Of a DNA stretch of 64,000 bases, positions 47,710 to 58,873 are shown one piece after another. The position numbers were made by a program, and so were the translations under genes. The notes below the pieces were generated by a model that ran no database searches, was not told the DNA's origin, and was given only the letters and a program-made list of their open reading frames with translations. The DNA lies in NCBI RefSeq assembly GCF_963583255.1, contig NC_084806.1, positions 14,112,317 to 14,176,316 of the forward strand, in the 5' to 3' direction. The DNA is from Pyrus communis (taxonomy: Eukaryota > Streptophyta > Magnoliopsida > Rosales > Rosaceae). The first letter of the stretch is position 1. Every line of letters starts with the position of its first letter.

Positions 47710-49493
47710 TGTTGGAAATGTGCCCTAAAACCAATCATATGATGATACTTTATGGACATTTCACATGTTAAACTAATCTAGTTTAATATTAAGGGCAAAC
47801 ATTATTGTTTGAGCCATCTCATATAAATGTTATATGCTTAAACGATAAGTCCAAGGAATATGTGATTGGAAGAATGCGATCTAAAGAAGTTAGATTCATA
47901 AGACCATTCTTTCGTTGACACATCCTAAACGTTCCTGATCATAGGATTGTCAATTGGGCATTGACAGTCCGTTAAGATCAGTACGTGCTATGTCTTCTCT
48001 CAGGGAGAGTGACTAGTCTCGAGTCATTGGTGTGTGTGACATCAAGACAAGTACGTAGGTGCTCAATAGAGAATGAGTTCACTGAACACGATCAACGAAG
48101 AGTTCTCATATTCATGTCACATGAGAACTCATGGTTGGGATAATGCAAATTAGTCTTTTGACCTGAGGCATCACAGTTGTCTTGTGGTTAGGTCCTTAAT
48201 CTTTGATTATGTCAAAGTCACTCCATCAGGAGGGTGTCCACGGCATCGTTGGGGTTAAGCCACTTAGCCATAGAGGCAAGTGAATGCGCAACAAGGGATC
48301 TCTAACCTTCAAACTGTTTGAGGGAGAATACTCTATGATATGATTAAGAATCTTTGGCCAAAGTATGAATGAGATTTAGGAATGTGTTCCAAATCACATT
48401 CAAGGTAATCATATAAGCGCAAGACTCACATTGGATAGTAGACATGAATAAACTATCAAACCAAACAATGTGGTCAAGAGTATTGTATTAGAGAAAGACC
48501 GTATTGCATTTGTAATCCTAAAACTGAATAGGTTCTCCACCTCTTCTGATTAGCTTGGGTAACCATGACATGCTGCTAGGCGTCAACCATGGTTTGTGGA
48601 AGCCCTAAAAGTGTATTATCACTAACGGGAGAATTGAAAGTAAGTTTCAATTCACAATCGATTTGAAAGAGTTTGAATCGCCCACTGCCTCGCTAAAAGG
48701 AACCTAATGGATCGTACACCGTGTAAGGTAGAGATTGAAGATTCAACGAAGATGAGTAAGAATAATTAAATGGTTTAATTATTTATGGCAAGGATTAATT
48801 AATATGTTAATTAATCAAACGAATAAGTTCGTTAAAGACCTCGGGATAGTTTTGGACCTTAAGGCCCAATGGGCTTCGAACGTCAAGTCCATTGACTTAA
48901 GTTGTATGACAACTTAATGAATAATGATTCACAAAGGCCCAAATAGCCCAATAAATCCCCTTAGGCCGGCCATTTAGAGGAAGGTAGTGAACTTGGCTTA
49001 ATTGCAAGTTTGCCACTCCATTGTGAGGTGGTATAAAGACATCTTTATAGCCATTTCATCCTTAGGGTTTTTCTTAGGAGTAAAGATGAGAACACAAACC
49101 TCCATTTGCTCTCAAAGAGACCGGCCACCTTGGAGGGATCATCTAGCAATCAAACTCCTCCAAGGTCACTCATTTCTTCTACAATATGCCTTGGTGTGGA
49201 GACTTAGAGGTTCTCAATTTTGGGAACTTGGAGAAACCTTTTCATCCATCCAAATCCATGGATCTAAGATGCAAGGAATGAAGGCCCTCTCTTTGGGTGA
49301 TTAGCCTTTGCTTATGCAAAGAGGAATCTACAAAGGTATTGATTTCTCAACTCACTTTGTTTTGAGTTAAGTCTTGGTTCACCTATCTACTAGGCTTTGA
49401 AGTTCATGGGTTAAGTTTTGTTTTTGAGTGCATATAAACATGATTCCGCCTTTTAATTGTTAATTGCATGTTGTTGATGTTGCTCAAATGAAC
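47710..49493 (+). mobile_element. Solo LTR, Angela/SIRE-like (1784 bp), nested in copia gag
   Basis: It begins tgttggaaatgtgccctaaa, the start typical of Angela- and SIRE-type copia LTRs, and its length fits such LTRs. Host copia coding sequence resumes on both sides, and ttgtt occurs at 47705-47709 and 49494-49498 as the target duplication. The right end reads aaatgaac rather than ...ca, so the terminal base may be lost. No internal coding region remains, hence a solo LTR formed by recombination. Orientation follows the consensus start. Confidence 0.8.
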
Positions 49494-49498
49494 TTGTT

Positions 49499-50467
49499 TT
49501 TCACAAATCTTCCTTCATTGTTACCACGATATATGGAGAAATTGCCTTTATTTTGAAAATGCCTAGGGTTTGATTACTTGCGATCTTGAGAACGGCCTTG
49601 ATACTGATTAAATTGAGATGAATTCTAAGCAAGAAAGGCGAAAGAGCCAGAATTGGAAGTCGGTGTAGGTAGAATGCCAGAGGATGATGCAAGATTCGAA
49701 TTGAAGGCCTGAAAAACACCAGAGGATGTAGTAGCTTTCTTGCGAGTGGCAAGCTGTATTTCTTTGCTCAGAAGTAATACATGTAGCTCATCAAGTGTTT
49801 TAGAACTGAGACACAATTGGATCGCATCAACAAAGGAATCATACTCCGGTGAGAGACCATGAAGTGTTACAGAAATTAGATTAGAATCTTTAACCAGAGC
49901 TTCGGCGTTGGCAAGAGCATCAGCGATCTCTGCTCCGGCGTTGGCAAGAGCATCAACGATCTCTTCAATTTGTTGAAGATAAGTAGCAGCAATGGAATCG
50001 CCTTTTGAAATGCTGCGAAGACGAGATCGAAGTTCATGAATGTGAGACTGAGAAGCCGCTGCAAGGCGCGATTCAAGCTTAGACCATAACTCTCGAGAGG
50101 AATTGACACCAACAGTATAGGGAATTAGGGATTCAGAAAGTGTGAAGTTGATCCAGATGAAAATATTTTGATCATTCTCATACCAAGAAACATAGGCAAG
50201 GTTCAAAGTGCGATTGCCGGAAGAATCAAGGGGAAATTGAGGCGGCACCGCCGTAGATCCATCAATGAGACTGGTAAGATTATAGCGACGAAAGATTGGT
50301 GTAAAGAGAGCACTCCAGGTCAAGTAATTTGTAGTGGTGAGCTTGATTGGTACCATAGATCCGATTTTTTGGATCGTGATACAAGTAGAACTTGAAGAAT
50401 TAGGGTTTGGAGAAGGAGTCGAAAGGGGATGAATTAGAGAAGCCAATTCCGATGAAGGAGACGCCAT
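49499..50467 (-). pseudogene. gag capsid region of the young copia
   Basis: The main frame (50467 to 49625, 280 residues) starts MASPSSELASLIHPL, then LTTTNYLTWSALFTPIFRRY, and runs through the copia gag core (ELWSKLESRLAAASQSH, LHGLSPEYDSFV). This is the capsid that packages element RNA. A stop at 49625, where a Gln codon is expected, interrupts it. The rest (NQYQGRSQDRK-like) is still readable down to the nested LTR. A 33-bp in-frame tandem duplication (about 49900-49965) doubles an ADALANAGAEI-like segment. Confidence 0.88.
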
Positions 50468-50608
50468 GGCTGAATTGATGAGAGAAGCTCGAAGAGATCA
50501 AACACAATTGAGAAATCTCGAGAAATCGATCAGAAAATCAAAGAAGAGAAAGATCGCAGTAGGAAGCGAGAGGGTTTGGATGAAAGAGAGAAAAGTCGAT
50601 AGACAGAG

Positions 50609-50621
50609 GCAGGTGATACCA
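50609..50621 (-). other. Primer binding site of the young copia
   Basis: Directly after the 5' LTR on the minus strand, tggtatcacctgc begins with the tggtatca core of initiator tRNA-Met primer sites. Confidence 0.8.
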
Positions 50622-50787
50622 TATTAGGAAAGTATTTCCATTACATTGAATAATTAGAGTACAAAGATATTTATACAAAGAGCTATATTTTGACAGCTCA
50701 TCAAAATCTAACCTATAACTATCCAATAACAAACTAAATGTCCAATGATTAATTACAACAGAAAATCAAGATAAACTATCCTTAATA
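50622..50787 (-). repeat. 5' LTR of the young copia (166 bp)
   Basis: Identical in length to the 3' LTR; differences are all single-base changes, four of them transitions by my reading. Confidence 0.93.
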
Positions 50788-50792
50788 TACCC

Positions 50793-52388
50793 GACCACTT
50801 TTTTTTAATCATTTGGTAAAGTTTTTTGACCCGATAGAAAATGGTTCATCCAACAAATATCCGTCAAGTAAATAGTAATTTCTGATAGTGTCTCCTACAC
50901 TATATGTCAACAACTTGAGGGCTGCTCAAGAGTGAGGAGTAGGAGGGGAAGATTTATTCCTAATATCAAAAAACTTTACAAAGAAATACATGGTTGGATT
51001 GGACCCAAGTGATAAGTAGTTCGTTGGACCTTTCTTGCTTGCACATATTCAAGCCAAAGTTTGAACCTACCCACATTGATTGGAAATTCAAAATCCAAGA
51101 AGATACAAACATAATCTGGATCGTATCTTTAATAACGCACTTACATATTTTAAGTCATATTTGCAAATCGGTATTGAAGTGGCAAGTGCAAGAACTAATA
51201 CAGCAGTCACGTTGCTGTCAATTGACGCTCTCTAATCTTCCAATATTTGTCCAAGAGTACTATTTCTCTGAGTAATGATCGTTATAATTTGAGTGATGCT
51301 AGAGAAATTATTTTTTTAGATCATATTTTGCATGTGTTGAAGCATTGATGGTTTGATTTATTCTTTAAATCATAAAAAATGAAATTCAATCCATTCATCG
51401 TTATATTATGTGGTTTTCAAAATATAATCTTCCTAACATTTTCTTATTATAGTTGCACATTTAAATCAGATGATGATGAATAATTCTTAATAGTAATTAT
51501 AAAAAAAAAACAAAAAAGAAGAAAGTAGCCGTCTCCTCTTAATCTTACCAAGCAATGATATCATATTGGAGACATTGTCAAAGGTAAAATGCCATCAGAC
51601 GCCCACAACAGGACGTGGTTTAATTTGGCCGCCTCCGGTACAAAAAGCACCAGCCAATAACTGCTACTAAACATGGAGACAAATGGTATGGTAGAGATTT
51701 TTCTATTTTTAAATTAGTGTTACTGTTTTATTTATTCCTTTTGAACTGCTCCCCCGAATTCCCACTTCATCATCTCTTAATCATACTATAGCTAGTTGTT
51801 TAATTGGAGCTTAATTAGCTTGGTTCAATTCAATGAATGGATAATTGATATTCTCTCGGTCTCTGTTTTTCATCTTGCATTCTTTCTCTAACTACTTTAA
51901 AATGATATTTGGAATTTGAGATGATAATAAGACAGTACGAGCAACAACTGCCTAGAGCAACGCTGATCAGTCTCGATTAATATGGAGGGTTATAACTATG
52001 GTGGCACTGGCAGATGATCGAGAACTTAACGTACTCTGACACATAATCGGTGTTTGACTGTTCTAATCCCTTTTCTTGAAGCAAAGAATGCACACTAAAG
52101 TAAGTTAGACACGGGATAATTAGCTCATCACCTCTAGATAGCTATGGAAACGAAGCAAACTAACAAATTAATCACATCATCAGTTTCCAATTATTAACCT
52201 GTCAATTAATAGGGTAGATAAAAGAGCTGACGTATAGGATGTGTAGTAATTAAGAGAGCTCGTTTCTTAGAGCATATAATTTGCAGTGTGGTATTTAGGT
52301 TTGAAATTATTACATGAAGGTGTGAAACTTTAGACTTGACATTCGTGTCGTATTTCTCACGTTCGTGTTGTTTTCGTGACATATCTAA
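50793..52388. other. AT-rich spacer
   Basis: The first 98 bp end with ctgatagtg (50882-50890), which on the minus strand reads cactatcagaaatt and could be a CACTA-type end. At about 51290-51450 imperfect inverted arms (gatgctagagaaatt and the complement of ttcctaacatt) suggest a decayed MITE. No gene is seen. Confidence 0.45.
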
Positions 52389-52822
52389 TGTGGAGCCAAA
52401 AATAATCATAAGGCGACACGTGAATTTTTGGATAAAAGGACAAAATCACCCCTGAGACACACCGGTTGTCCTACGCGCAAGCAATGGACAATCAGCCAAG
52501 AGTGTTCAAAATAGGTAACAAATTCCAAATTATCTCACCCATTTTCACACAAAAAATCTCTAAGGGCTGGCCACCTCCATTCCCTATATATATGACCCTA
52601 TTTTCTCTAAAAAGCTAGTTCCACACTCTTGCAAAACTCCAAAAAACTCTCCAAACACTTTTCTCTCTAAATTCTAACTTTGGCATCGGAGGTTCTTCGG
52701 CCAAAGCCCCCTCCCCCCCATTCATCGTGGGCGCGTGAGGCTCTTGGCCTTGACCTAAGGTGTTATTTGTTTTGTAGGTGCAATTTTGTCCAAGAACAAG
52801 GAGGAAGAAATTTGCATCCACA
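52389..52822 (+). repeat. 5' LTR of the + strand Tat-like element
   Basis: It starts tgtggagccaaaaataatca and ends tttgcatccaca, as do the minus-strand LTRs at 27190 and 33113. At 434 bp it is about 130 bp shorter, through loss in the middle. A primer site ttggtgctttcattgagag follows at 52825-52843. Confidence 0.85.
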
Positions 52823-53246
52823 AATTGGTGCTTTCATTGAGAGTTGAAATTCACACTCGTAGAAGACTCTTGCATAAAAAGGTTTTTTCTCTATTTTCTA
52901 GTCCACCTGTATTTTTCGTATGTTCTTATTATTAGAATTTTTTTTATTTGTAATGATTCTTTAATACAACGAAAAAGAGAAATACAATGGCTAGAAATTT
53001 AGAAAACTCTATGAGTGAAAATTTCAATATTCAAGAAATGGGATTGCGACAATCCACAAGACTAAATGTGATCCTAGGGGAGCGGCACCACCACCACAAG
53101 GTTCCACCACGGGAACCACCGCGGTGACCACCTGCGGCGAGGTCCATGGCACCATTACCACAGCCTGAGCCGTGCCATCCAAGGCTCATGGCACCAAGGC
53201 CATGACCCAAGCCATGTCACTCCAAGCCTAACGTGAGCCCAACGCG

Positions 53247-53828
53247 TTGCCAAGCCGAGCCCTAGCCTCGCACCCACGTGTGTCACACGCTGAGCAGCTC
53301 ACTCCAGTGGCCCAACCTACTTCCACTGAGCAGCCTACTCTCATGGCCCAACCTGCTCTCGCTGAACAGTCTGCTCTTGTGGCCCAGCCTGCTCTCGTGG
53401 TCCAGCCTGTTCCCACTGAGCAGTTTACTCCCATGGCCCAACCTGCTCCTGCAGCCCAGTCTGCTCCCATGGCCTTACAAGCAGCATAAATTGGTCCAAG
53501 ACTAATTCAACCGTCCCGGCTCCAAATTTTCAAACCGATGATCAAACCGGGAGCATTTTCACCATATTTTTCTACGGATTTGACATTTCCCAGCTCAAAT
53601 CTCCCACCCGGAGTCTACCATACTTCCACTGCTCAAGAAGAAACATTCATTCCAAGCTCATCCAATCCAAATGGCGAACAACACTTGTCTCGACAAGTCA
53701 TAGAGTATATGAGCGCCCTAGCACAGCAGACGACCTTGGTGAACCAGCTCTTGCAGCGCACCAAAATGCAACGTGTTCCAAACGAGGTATCCCGAAGGAG
53801 GACAAGGGCAGACGAAGAACCTTTCTAG
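53247..53828 (+). pseudogene. gag N-terminal region with Ala/Pro repeat, Tat-like element
   Basis: A degenerate tandem repeat at about 53285-53485 encodes units like MAQPALAEQSALVAQP, from ctgctc...atggcccaacctg-type DNA units. The next frame (53538-53828) reads LPPGVYHTSTAQEETF and VIEYMSALAQQTTLVNQLLQ, an amphipathic, coiled-coil-like segment typical of the start of Tat-type gag. A stop and a frame change separate the pieces. It is the poorly conserved N-terminal half of the capsid polyprotein. Confidence 0.6.
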
Positions 53829-54273
53829 GAACGTCCCGACAAACAGCCATTTAACCAGCCACGAACCGAGCGTTTGGGCATAGTACATTCCCGATTGGGC
53901 TTCCGAGATAGCGTATACTCCCGTCTTAGCACGTGAAGGAGCATGCACGCTCGACTAGGCCCATGGACGAGCATACACTCACGTTGGGGCCACATTCTGT
54001 TAAGCGAAGTGTTCATTCGTGGCTAGGCACATTCACGTTGGGGCCACATTACATCGGAGTAGGCAGCACGATGGATGGAGAAAAGCAGTCACTCAATCTG
54101 GCTCAAGTTCAACCAGCAGCCTGCGAAATCCCTCGCCTGCTAGGAATCCAGCACATGCATCACTGCCGCAGCATAGACGAGCCGAGCATGTAGAGGAGCA
54201 GCCTAGACCAGTAGGTCAAGACTGGGGGCATCTGAGAGCTCCGCCACACCAACAAAGGCAAATTTAAGAAGAA

Positions 54274-54903
54274 GTGGAGATGCTCTTAAACAAGCAATCA
54301 CGTGATTTCCAATGCAACAAAGTGGCCGATAAGGCTCTACGATGGGACATGACCAACAGAAGAAGGTCATCCTTCACGGATGAGATCGAGCAAACAGAGC
54401 CTTCACGCGAGTTCAGCATACCACATTTCACATTTTTCAAATGGGATGAAGACCCGGAGAAACACTTAAAGCACTACCGAAGCGCAATGACCTTGTATCG
54501 AAACAATGACGATCTTATGTGCAAGATATTTGCCACCACTCTACAAGACGAGGCGCGAGATTGGTTCTACACCCTGCCGCCACAATTTATAAGAAGTTTC
54601 AACGAACTTTCTTTGGTTTTTACCAAAGAATATTCATCCTATAGCTCGATCAAAAAGAAGTCCGACCATTTGTTCAACGTCAAGAAGAATCCAAAAAAGC
54701 CGTTTCATGACTATGTGAAGAGATTCAAAGTAGAGAAGGCAAACATAGTCGGATGCAACGACTCGATAGCTAGAGCAGCCTTCCAAAAAGGACTTCCAGC
54801 AGACCACCCGCTATTCGGAAAATTGATCATGAAAGAAGATCTAACTCTAACAGACTCTTTCACTCTGGCAGAGAAGCATGCACTTTGGGACGAGGCACGT
54901 TAA
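54274..54903 (+). pseudogene. gag core of the + strand Tat-like element
   Basis: A 209-residue open frame carries the retrotransposon gag domain: HFTFFKWDEDPEKHLKHYRS, then ARDWFYTLPPQFIRSF, SLVFTKEYSSY and FHDYVKRFKVEKANIVGC. This is the capsid domain of Ty3 elements with Tat-style residues. The frame has lost its N-terminal part, and no zinc knuckle follows before the stop at 54901-54903. A copy in worse state is at 31590-32420 on the minus strand. Confidence 0.8.
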
Positions 54904-55559
54904 TGCACATTCAAGGACTTGAAGAAGTACCCGACATCACCTCCCTACTATCCAAACTGTAAGTAGAGGAAGACTGATTCACATGTTTGACGGTATCTGA
55001 AACAGTAATAAGCTCTACCATTATACGAGAAGAGATGGGGGTCCGACTACTTGTATTCCACAGTTCAAAAGCTTTCCTCGATGTTATCAGAAATTCAAAA
55101 GCTAACTTTGGCAATAGTTGTTGCAACCCGAAAGCTTAAGTTTTAACTTCAAACGCACACAGTCATCCTCATGACGCATTATTTCGCCGAATCCAAACGC
55201 ACGACGATAAAGGCGTAAACCTTGGCGGATGCAAAAATTTTTGACGAATGTAACAACTCGGCCCAAAAGACACACCAAGGGCAGACGAACACTGGAATGA
55301 CACACTCGGAAAAAAGTTTTGTCCTCGTCACCCCAAAAAATTCTACATAAGAGCAACATGTACGGGTAGTTGATCACTACCTTCTGCTGCGCGTCACACA
55401 GCCCTAGCTAACCCTTGCTCCATAATTTAACTCTAGAATAGTCCAATATCGGCAGTTGAGCATCTCTTGCTATGTGTAACATGGCCCTAGCTCCACGACA
55501 CTCTACCATACACCAAGATGTTAAGAAGTTAGTACAAAAGTGCAACTGCTGTTAGCGCT
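54904..55559 (+). pseudogene. Post-gag region of the Tat-like element, both strands partly open
   Basis: About 54900-55190 parallels 31330-31610 (minus) of the other element, which confirms common descent. Both strands have readable frames (for example 54911-55126 and 55102-55377 on -), so the sense of this region is unclear. No protease or RT motif can be named. Confidence 0.45.
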
Positions 55560-56560
55560 ACAAGTCGATACCAGCATTGGCTGCCAGTGAGCTACACCCG
55601 CATATGAATCCTTGGCCGTTCATGTAGTAGGTAATCGACCTGGTAGGACTTATGCTGCCTATTTCTGAGGGCAAAGACATGATGATCGTGGCAACCGACA
55701 ACTTCACCAAATGGGTAGAAGCAGAGCCCAAGACGACCACGACTCAAACGGACATAGAGCACTTCATATAGAGGAACATCATTTGCCAATTTGGCATGCC
55801 ACAGTCCATCGTCATTGACAATGGCCCGCAATTCGTGGGCAAAGGTATGGCGAAGTTCTTCCAAAAGTATGGCATCAAGCAGCATATGTCGACGCCAAGA
55901 TATCCTTAAGGCAATAGGCGGGCCGAAGCATCCAACAAGATGATCCTCGACTACCTCAAGAAATCCCTCACCAACAAAAAGGGAAAATAGCCAGACGAAC
56001 TTCTCCGATGTCTATAGGCATAATGCACCACCAAAAGACGAGCAACCGGTAAGACTCATTTCTCTTTGGCATTTGGCTCAGAAGCAATCATTCATCCCAA
56101 TGTCATCAAGTCAAGTATCACTGTTCTACTACCAAGCATTGAGAAAAACAGTAAGAAGATGGCCACAAGCTTAGATCTGGCAGAGGAGAAGCGCAAGTAG
56201 ACCATCACCCGTATCGCAGCTTAACAGCAGCAGCTTCTCTCTAGCTACAACAAAAAGGCCAAGATTCGGCAATTCCAGCTCGAAGATCTAGTCTTAAGAA
56301 AAGCCTTCATCATTGCCCACAGAGAAGGCTCCAAAAAGATGGATCCCATCTAGGAAGGTCTGTACAAGATTAGCAGAGTAGGCGGCAAAAGTAATTACAC
56401 CCTTGCCACCATGAAACAACAAAAAGATCGAAAAGCAATGGAGCGCCTACAATCTGAGGAAGTACCATGTGTGACCTCCCACTACATCAAAGCCCGAAGA
56501 CTTAAGCAGCTCGATGTGGACCACCTTACAAGCCGAGGACTATCCAGTTGTTATGCAGTT
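55560..56560 (+). pseudogene. Integrase of the + strand Tat-like element, many stops
   Basis: The + strand reads WPFM with two stops, IDLVGLM (first catalytic Asp), KDMMIVATDNFTKWVEAEP, then NIICQFGMPQS, DNGPQFVGKGMAKFF (second Asp) and a RRAEASN stretch (Glu), followed by a C-terminal part with QLEDLVLRKAFI and YKISRVGG. About ten in-frame stops lie where relatives have Trp (TGG) or Gln (CAA/CAG). It is a clear but dead integrase. Confidence 0.8.
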
Positions 56561-56880
56561 CCTACCTTATAGCTAAGTTCTCGTTCGTTTCACTCATTTT
56601 TCAATGAGGAATTCAGAAGTAATCATAACTTGGCTCGGTTGTATGCTTACAACAACTGGTCACTCCTTTACTTCAAAAGAAGACCGCGCCCTTCTTAGAG
56701 ACTCATCGCAGGAATTACGCCCTTCGAGGGACCAACCATGCTCTCTAGTGCGAGAGGGTAAACTAATTCCCCGACACCCACATAGGTCAACTCTCCAAGA
56801 CAGGAGGATAAACTCTACAATCCGAATATCCAGACGTGGATAAGCTTGGTTGCCCTATTATAATTAGATGCACAATGGAT

Positions 56881-57181
56881 TTTGGGTCTCTTGGCCTAAT
56901 CCGTGGGGAGCCAGGTCCTAGAGATAGAGGGTGCACATTATGCAGTACATCCGATAAATAGCTGCCCTGGAACCCTACTTGTCAATGAGACTCAAAGCAT
57001 GCATGTGTTTTTTTCCAAAAAAAGGCCCCTTCAATTTTCTTCAAGTGTTATATTGTCTTCAAGTGAAATGGTATTAGAACTTTGGCTTGATCTATTATCT
57101 TCAAGTGTTATATTGTCTCCAAAAGTTGTAGTAAGGTTTTTAAATAGTTTTTACTTAATGTAGAAGTGTGAAAAAACATAA

Positions 57182-57212
<31 letters not shown>

Positions 57213-57609
57213 GTATAGTTACAAATGCTTGTAATGACATGCTTTACAACTTTTGTGAAGTGGTCAACTGCGAAATTCACCACTATAATCTCATAAACCA
57301 TAGATTGAAATTTAACTATTGATTGTCGTTTACATTTAAGCTCCATCTTTCTCATCGAATTTCTTTTTTTTTTTTTTTTCAAATTTTGTTTTTTAAAAAC
57401 ATAATCTTTCATATGCAAAAAGATGGATGGTTCAGATCATTGTTATTACGTTCCATTTTCTACCGTTAGTGAAAATACTGCTCAGAATTTATAATGTCTC
57501 TAAAAACTATATGACATCGACTCATATTTTAAATAACACTAAACATCGGAACGTGATATCAACTACCATAATTATTCATTTTTCTACATCTGCTAAAAGA
57601 TCATATTTA

Positions 57610-57660
<51 letters not shown>

Positions 57661-57740
57661 AAGAACAAAATCTAGTGAGGATAATAGAGCGTAAACGGCA
57701 ATCGACAGTTAAATACAAATCTATTGCCATGCCATAGAAA
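56881..57740. other. AT-rich spacer with (AT)n, poly-T and poly-A
   Basis: A tcttcaagtgttatattgtc word repeats near 57040 and 57099. An (AT)n tract lies at about 57180-57206, a T-run at about 57362-57380 and a 46-base A-run at about 57610-57655. No gene seen. Confidence 0.55.
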
Positions 57741-57924
57741 GTAATGAAATATTTACTTACCACTAAGAATTATGGTTTATTTCATAAAAAATATCCTGCA
57801 GTATTTGATTTATTTCATAAAAAAATCCTGCAGTATTTGATGGTTTCAATAATGCTGATTGGAACAATATATCAAGTGATCTCTTTCTACTACTGGTTAT
57901 ATTTTTACATTAAGTAGTAGTGTT

Positions 57925-58320
57925 TTATGTAGGAAATCAAAGAAACAAAATATTATTGCTAATTCAAGCATGGAGTTTGAACTTATTGCTTTGACATTAG
58001 CCACTCAAGAAGCATAATTGTTGAAACATTTTTTTATATGAGATCCCACTTTGGAAAAAAACAATAACATTTATTTTAATTCATTGTGATAACACTGCTA
58101 CTATCAGCATGGTGAAAAATCGTTATTATAACGGCAAATCCAAACCTATAAGAAGAAGACATAGCATTATGGGATCTCTTTGAGCAATGGTACCATTACT
58201 GTGAATTATATTATATTTGATGATAATCTTGCAAATCCATTAACCAATTCCTTGGCAAGAGAAAAGGTCAGGAGTAGATCGAAGGGGATGGGACTATAGC
58301 CGGTACATTCATGAGCCATG
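57925..58320 (+). pseudogene. copia RNase H remnant
   Basis: The + strand reads SMEFELIALTLATQEA, then HCDNTATISMVKNRYYNGKS and RRRHSIM, the typical C-terminal RNase H of copia polyproteins, with frameshifts between blocks. The rest of the element to the left is not recognisable. Confidence 0.7.
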
Positions 58321-58873
58321 TATGTGGACACCCAACCCAATAATTAGAGATCTTAAGAACTGGGTTCAATGAAAAAATGAATCATATGATGACCGTAAGA
58401 GATGCACTATTTTTTTTTCCTCATCTCTATGGTGTAGTGCATTTATCCTATACTAGTTTTTTGGAGGTTGAATTTATTTAAACTCTTAATAAAATCTGTA
58501 GTTCATTTTGAGTGAATTGTTATAATTATATGAGCATCCTTGACAAATTTTGCCTATATGAGTGTGAGAGTGGGGCCCCTTTTTATGAGAATTGTGCTTG
58601 TTCTCAAATACGCTCATAAAAACCAGGATTAGCACAAGGGTGTAACATGCTAGCTATTAAAGAAATTAACACCTGGATTATTATGCGTGAATAGTAATTC
58701 TTATTTTCCCTTAAACAGTTGTAGTTCAAGTCTGAGACCACTATCAACTTTGGTGTAGGAATTCTTGTTTAACTAATAAAGGTTCAATGCTGGGTCACAA
58801 CTTTGTGATGCATAATGATTCATCTTTGGCCAATATTATTTTTCTTTATTTCTTCTCAATTAATATAAAAAAC

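Larger units (their letters stand above)
44195..50787 (-). mobile_element. Young Ty1/copia retrotransposon, minus strand, perfect TACCC duplication
   Basis: Two 166-bp LTRs differ at 5 positions by my alignment (3%). They are bounded by identical taccc repeats (44190-44194 and 50788-50792). The order on the minus strand is LTR, primer site tggtatcacctgc, gag, zinc knuckle, protease, integrase, RT, RNase H, a purine tract (tttgagggggca) and LTR. The short LTR and gag type suggest the Ale/Retrofit side of copia (tentative). The LTR termini read TATTAAGG...CCTAATA, not TG...CA. A 1.78-kb solo LTR is nested in gag-pol, and a few stops and frameshifts have accumulated. Confidence 0.93.
52389..56880 (+). 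mobile_element. Tat-like Ty3 retrotransposon, + strand, 3'-truncated
   Basis: It has a 5' LTR, primer site, gag and a broken integrase region but no 3' LTR before about 57180, so the right part has been lost. It belongs to the same family as the element at 27190-33673. RT is not recognisable; sequence passes from gag (to 54903) to integrase (from about 55560) in under 700 bp, so most of pol is deleted. The right border is approximate. Confidence 0.8.
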
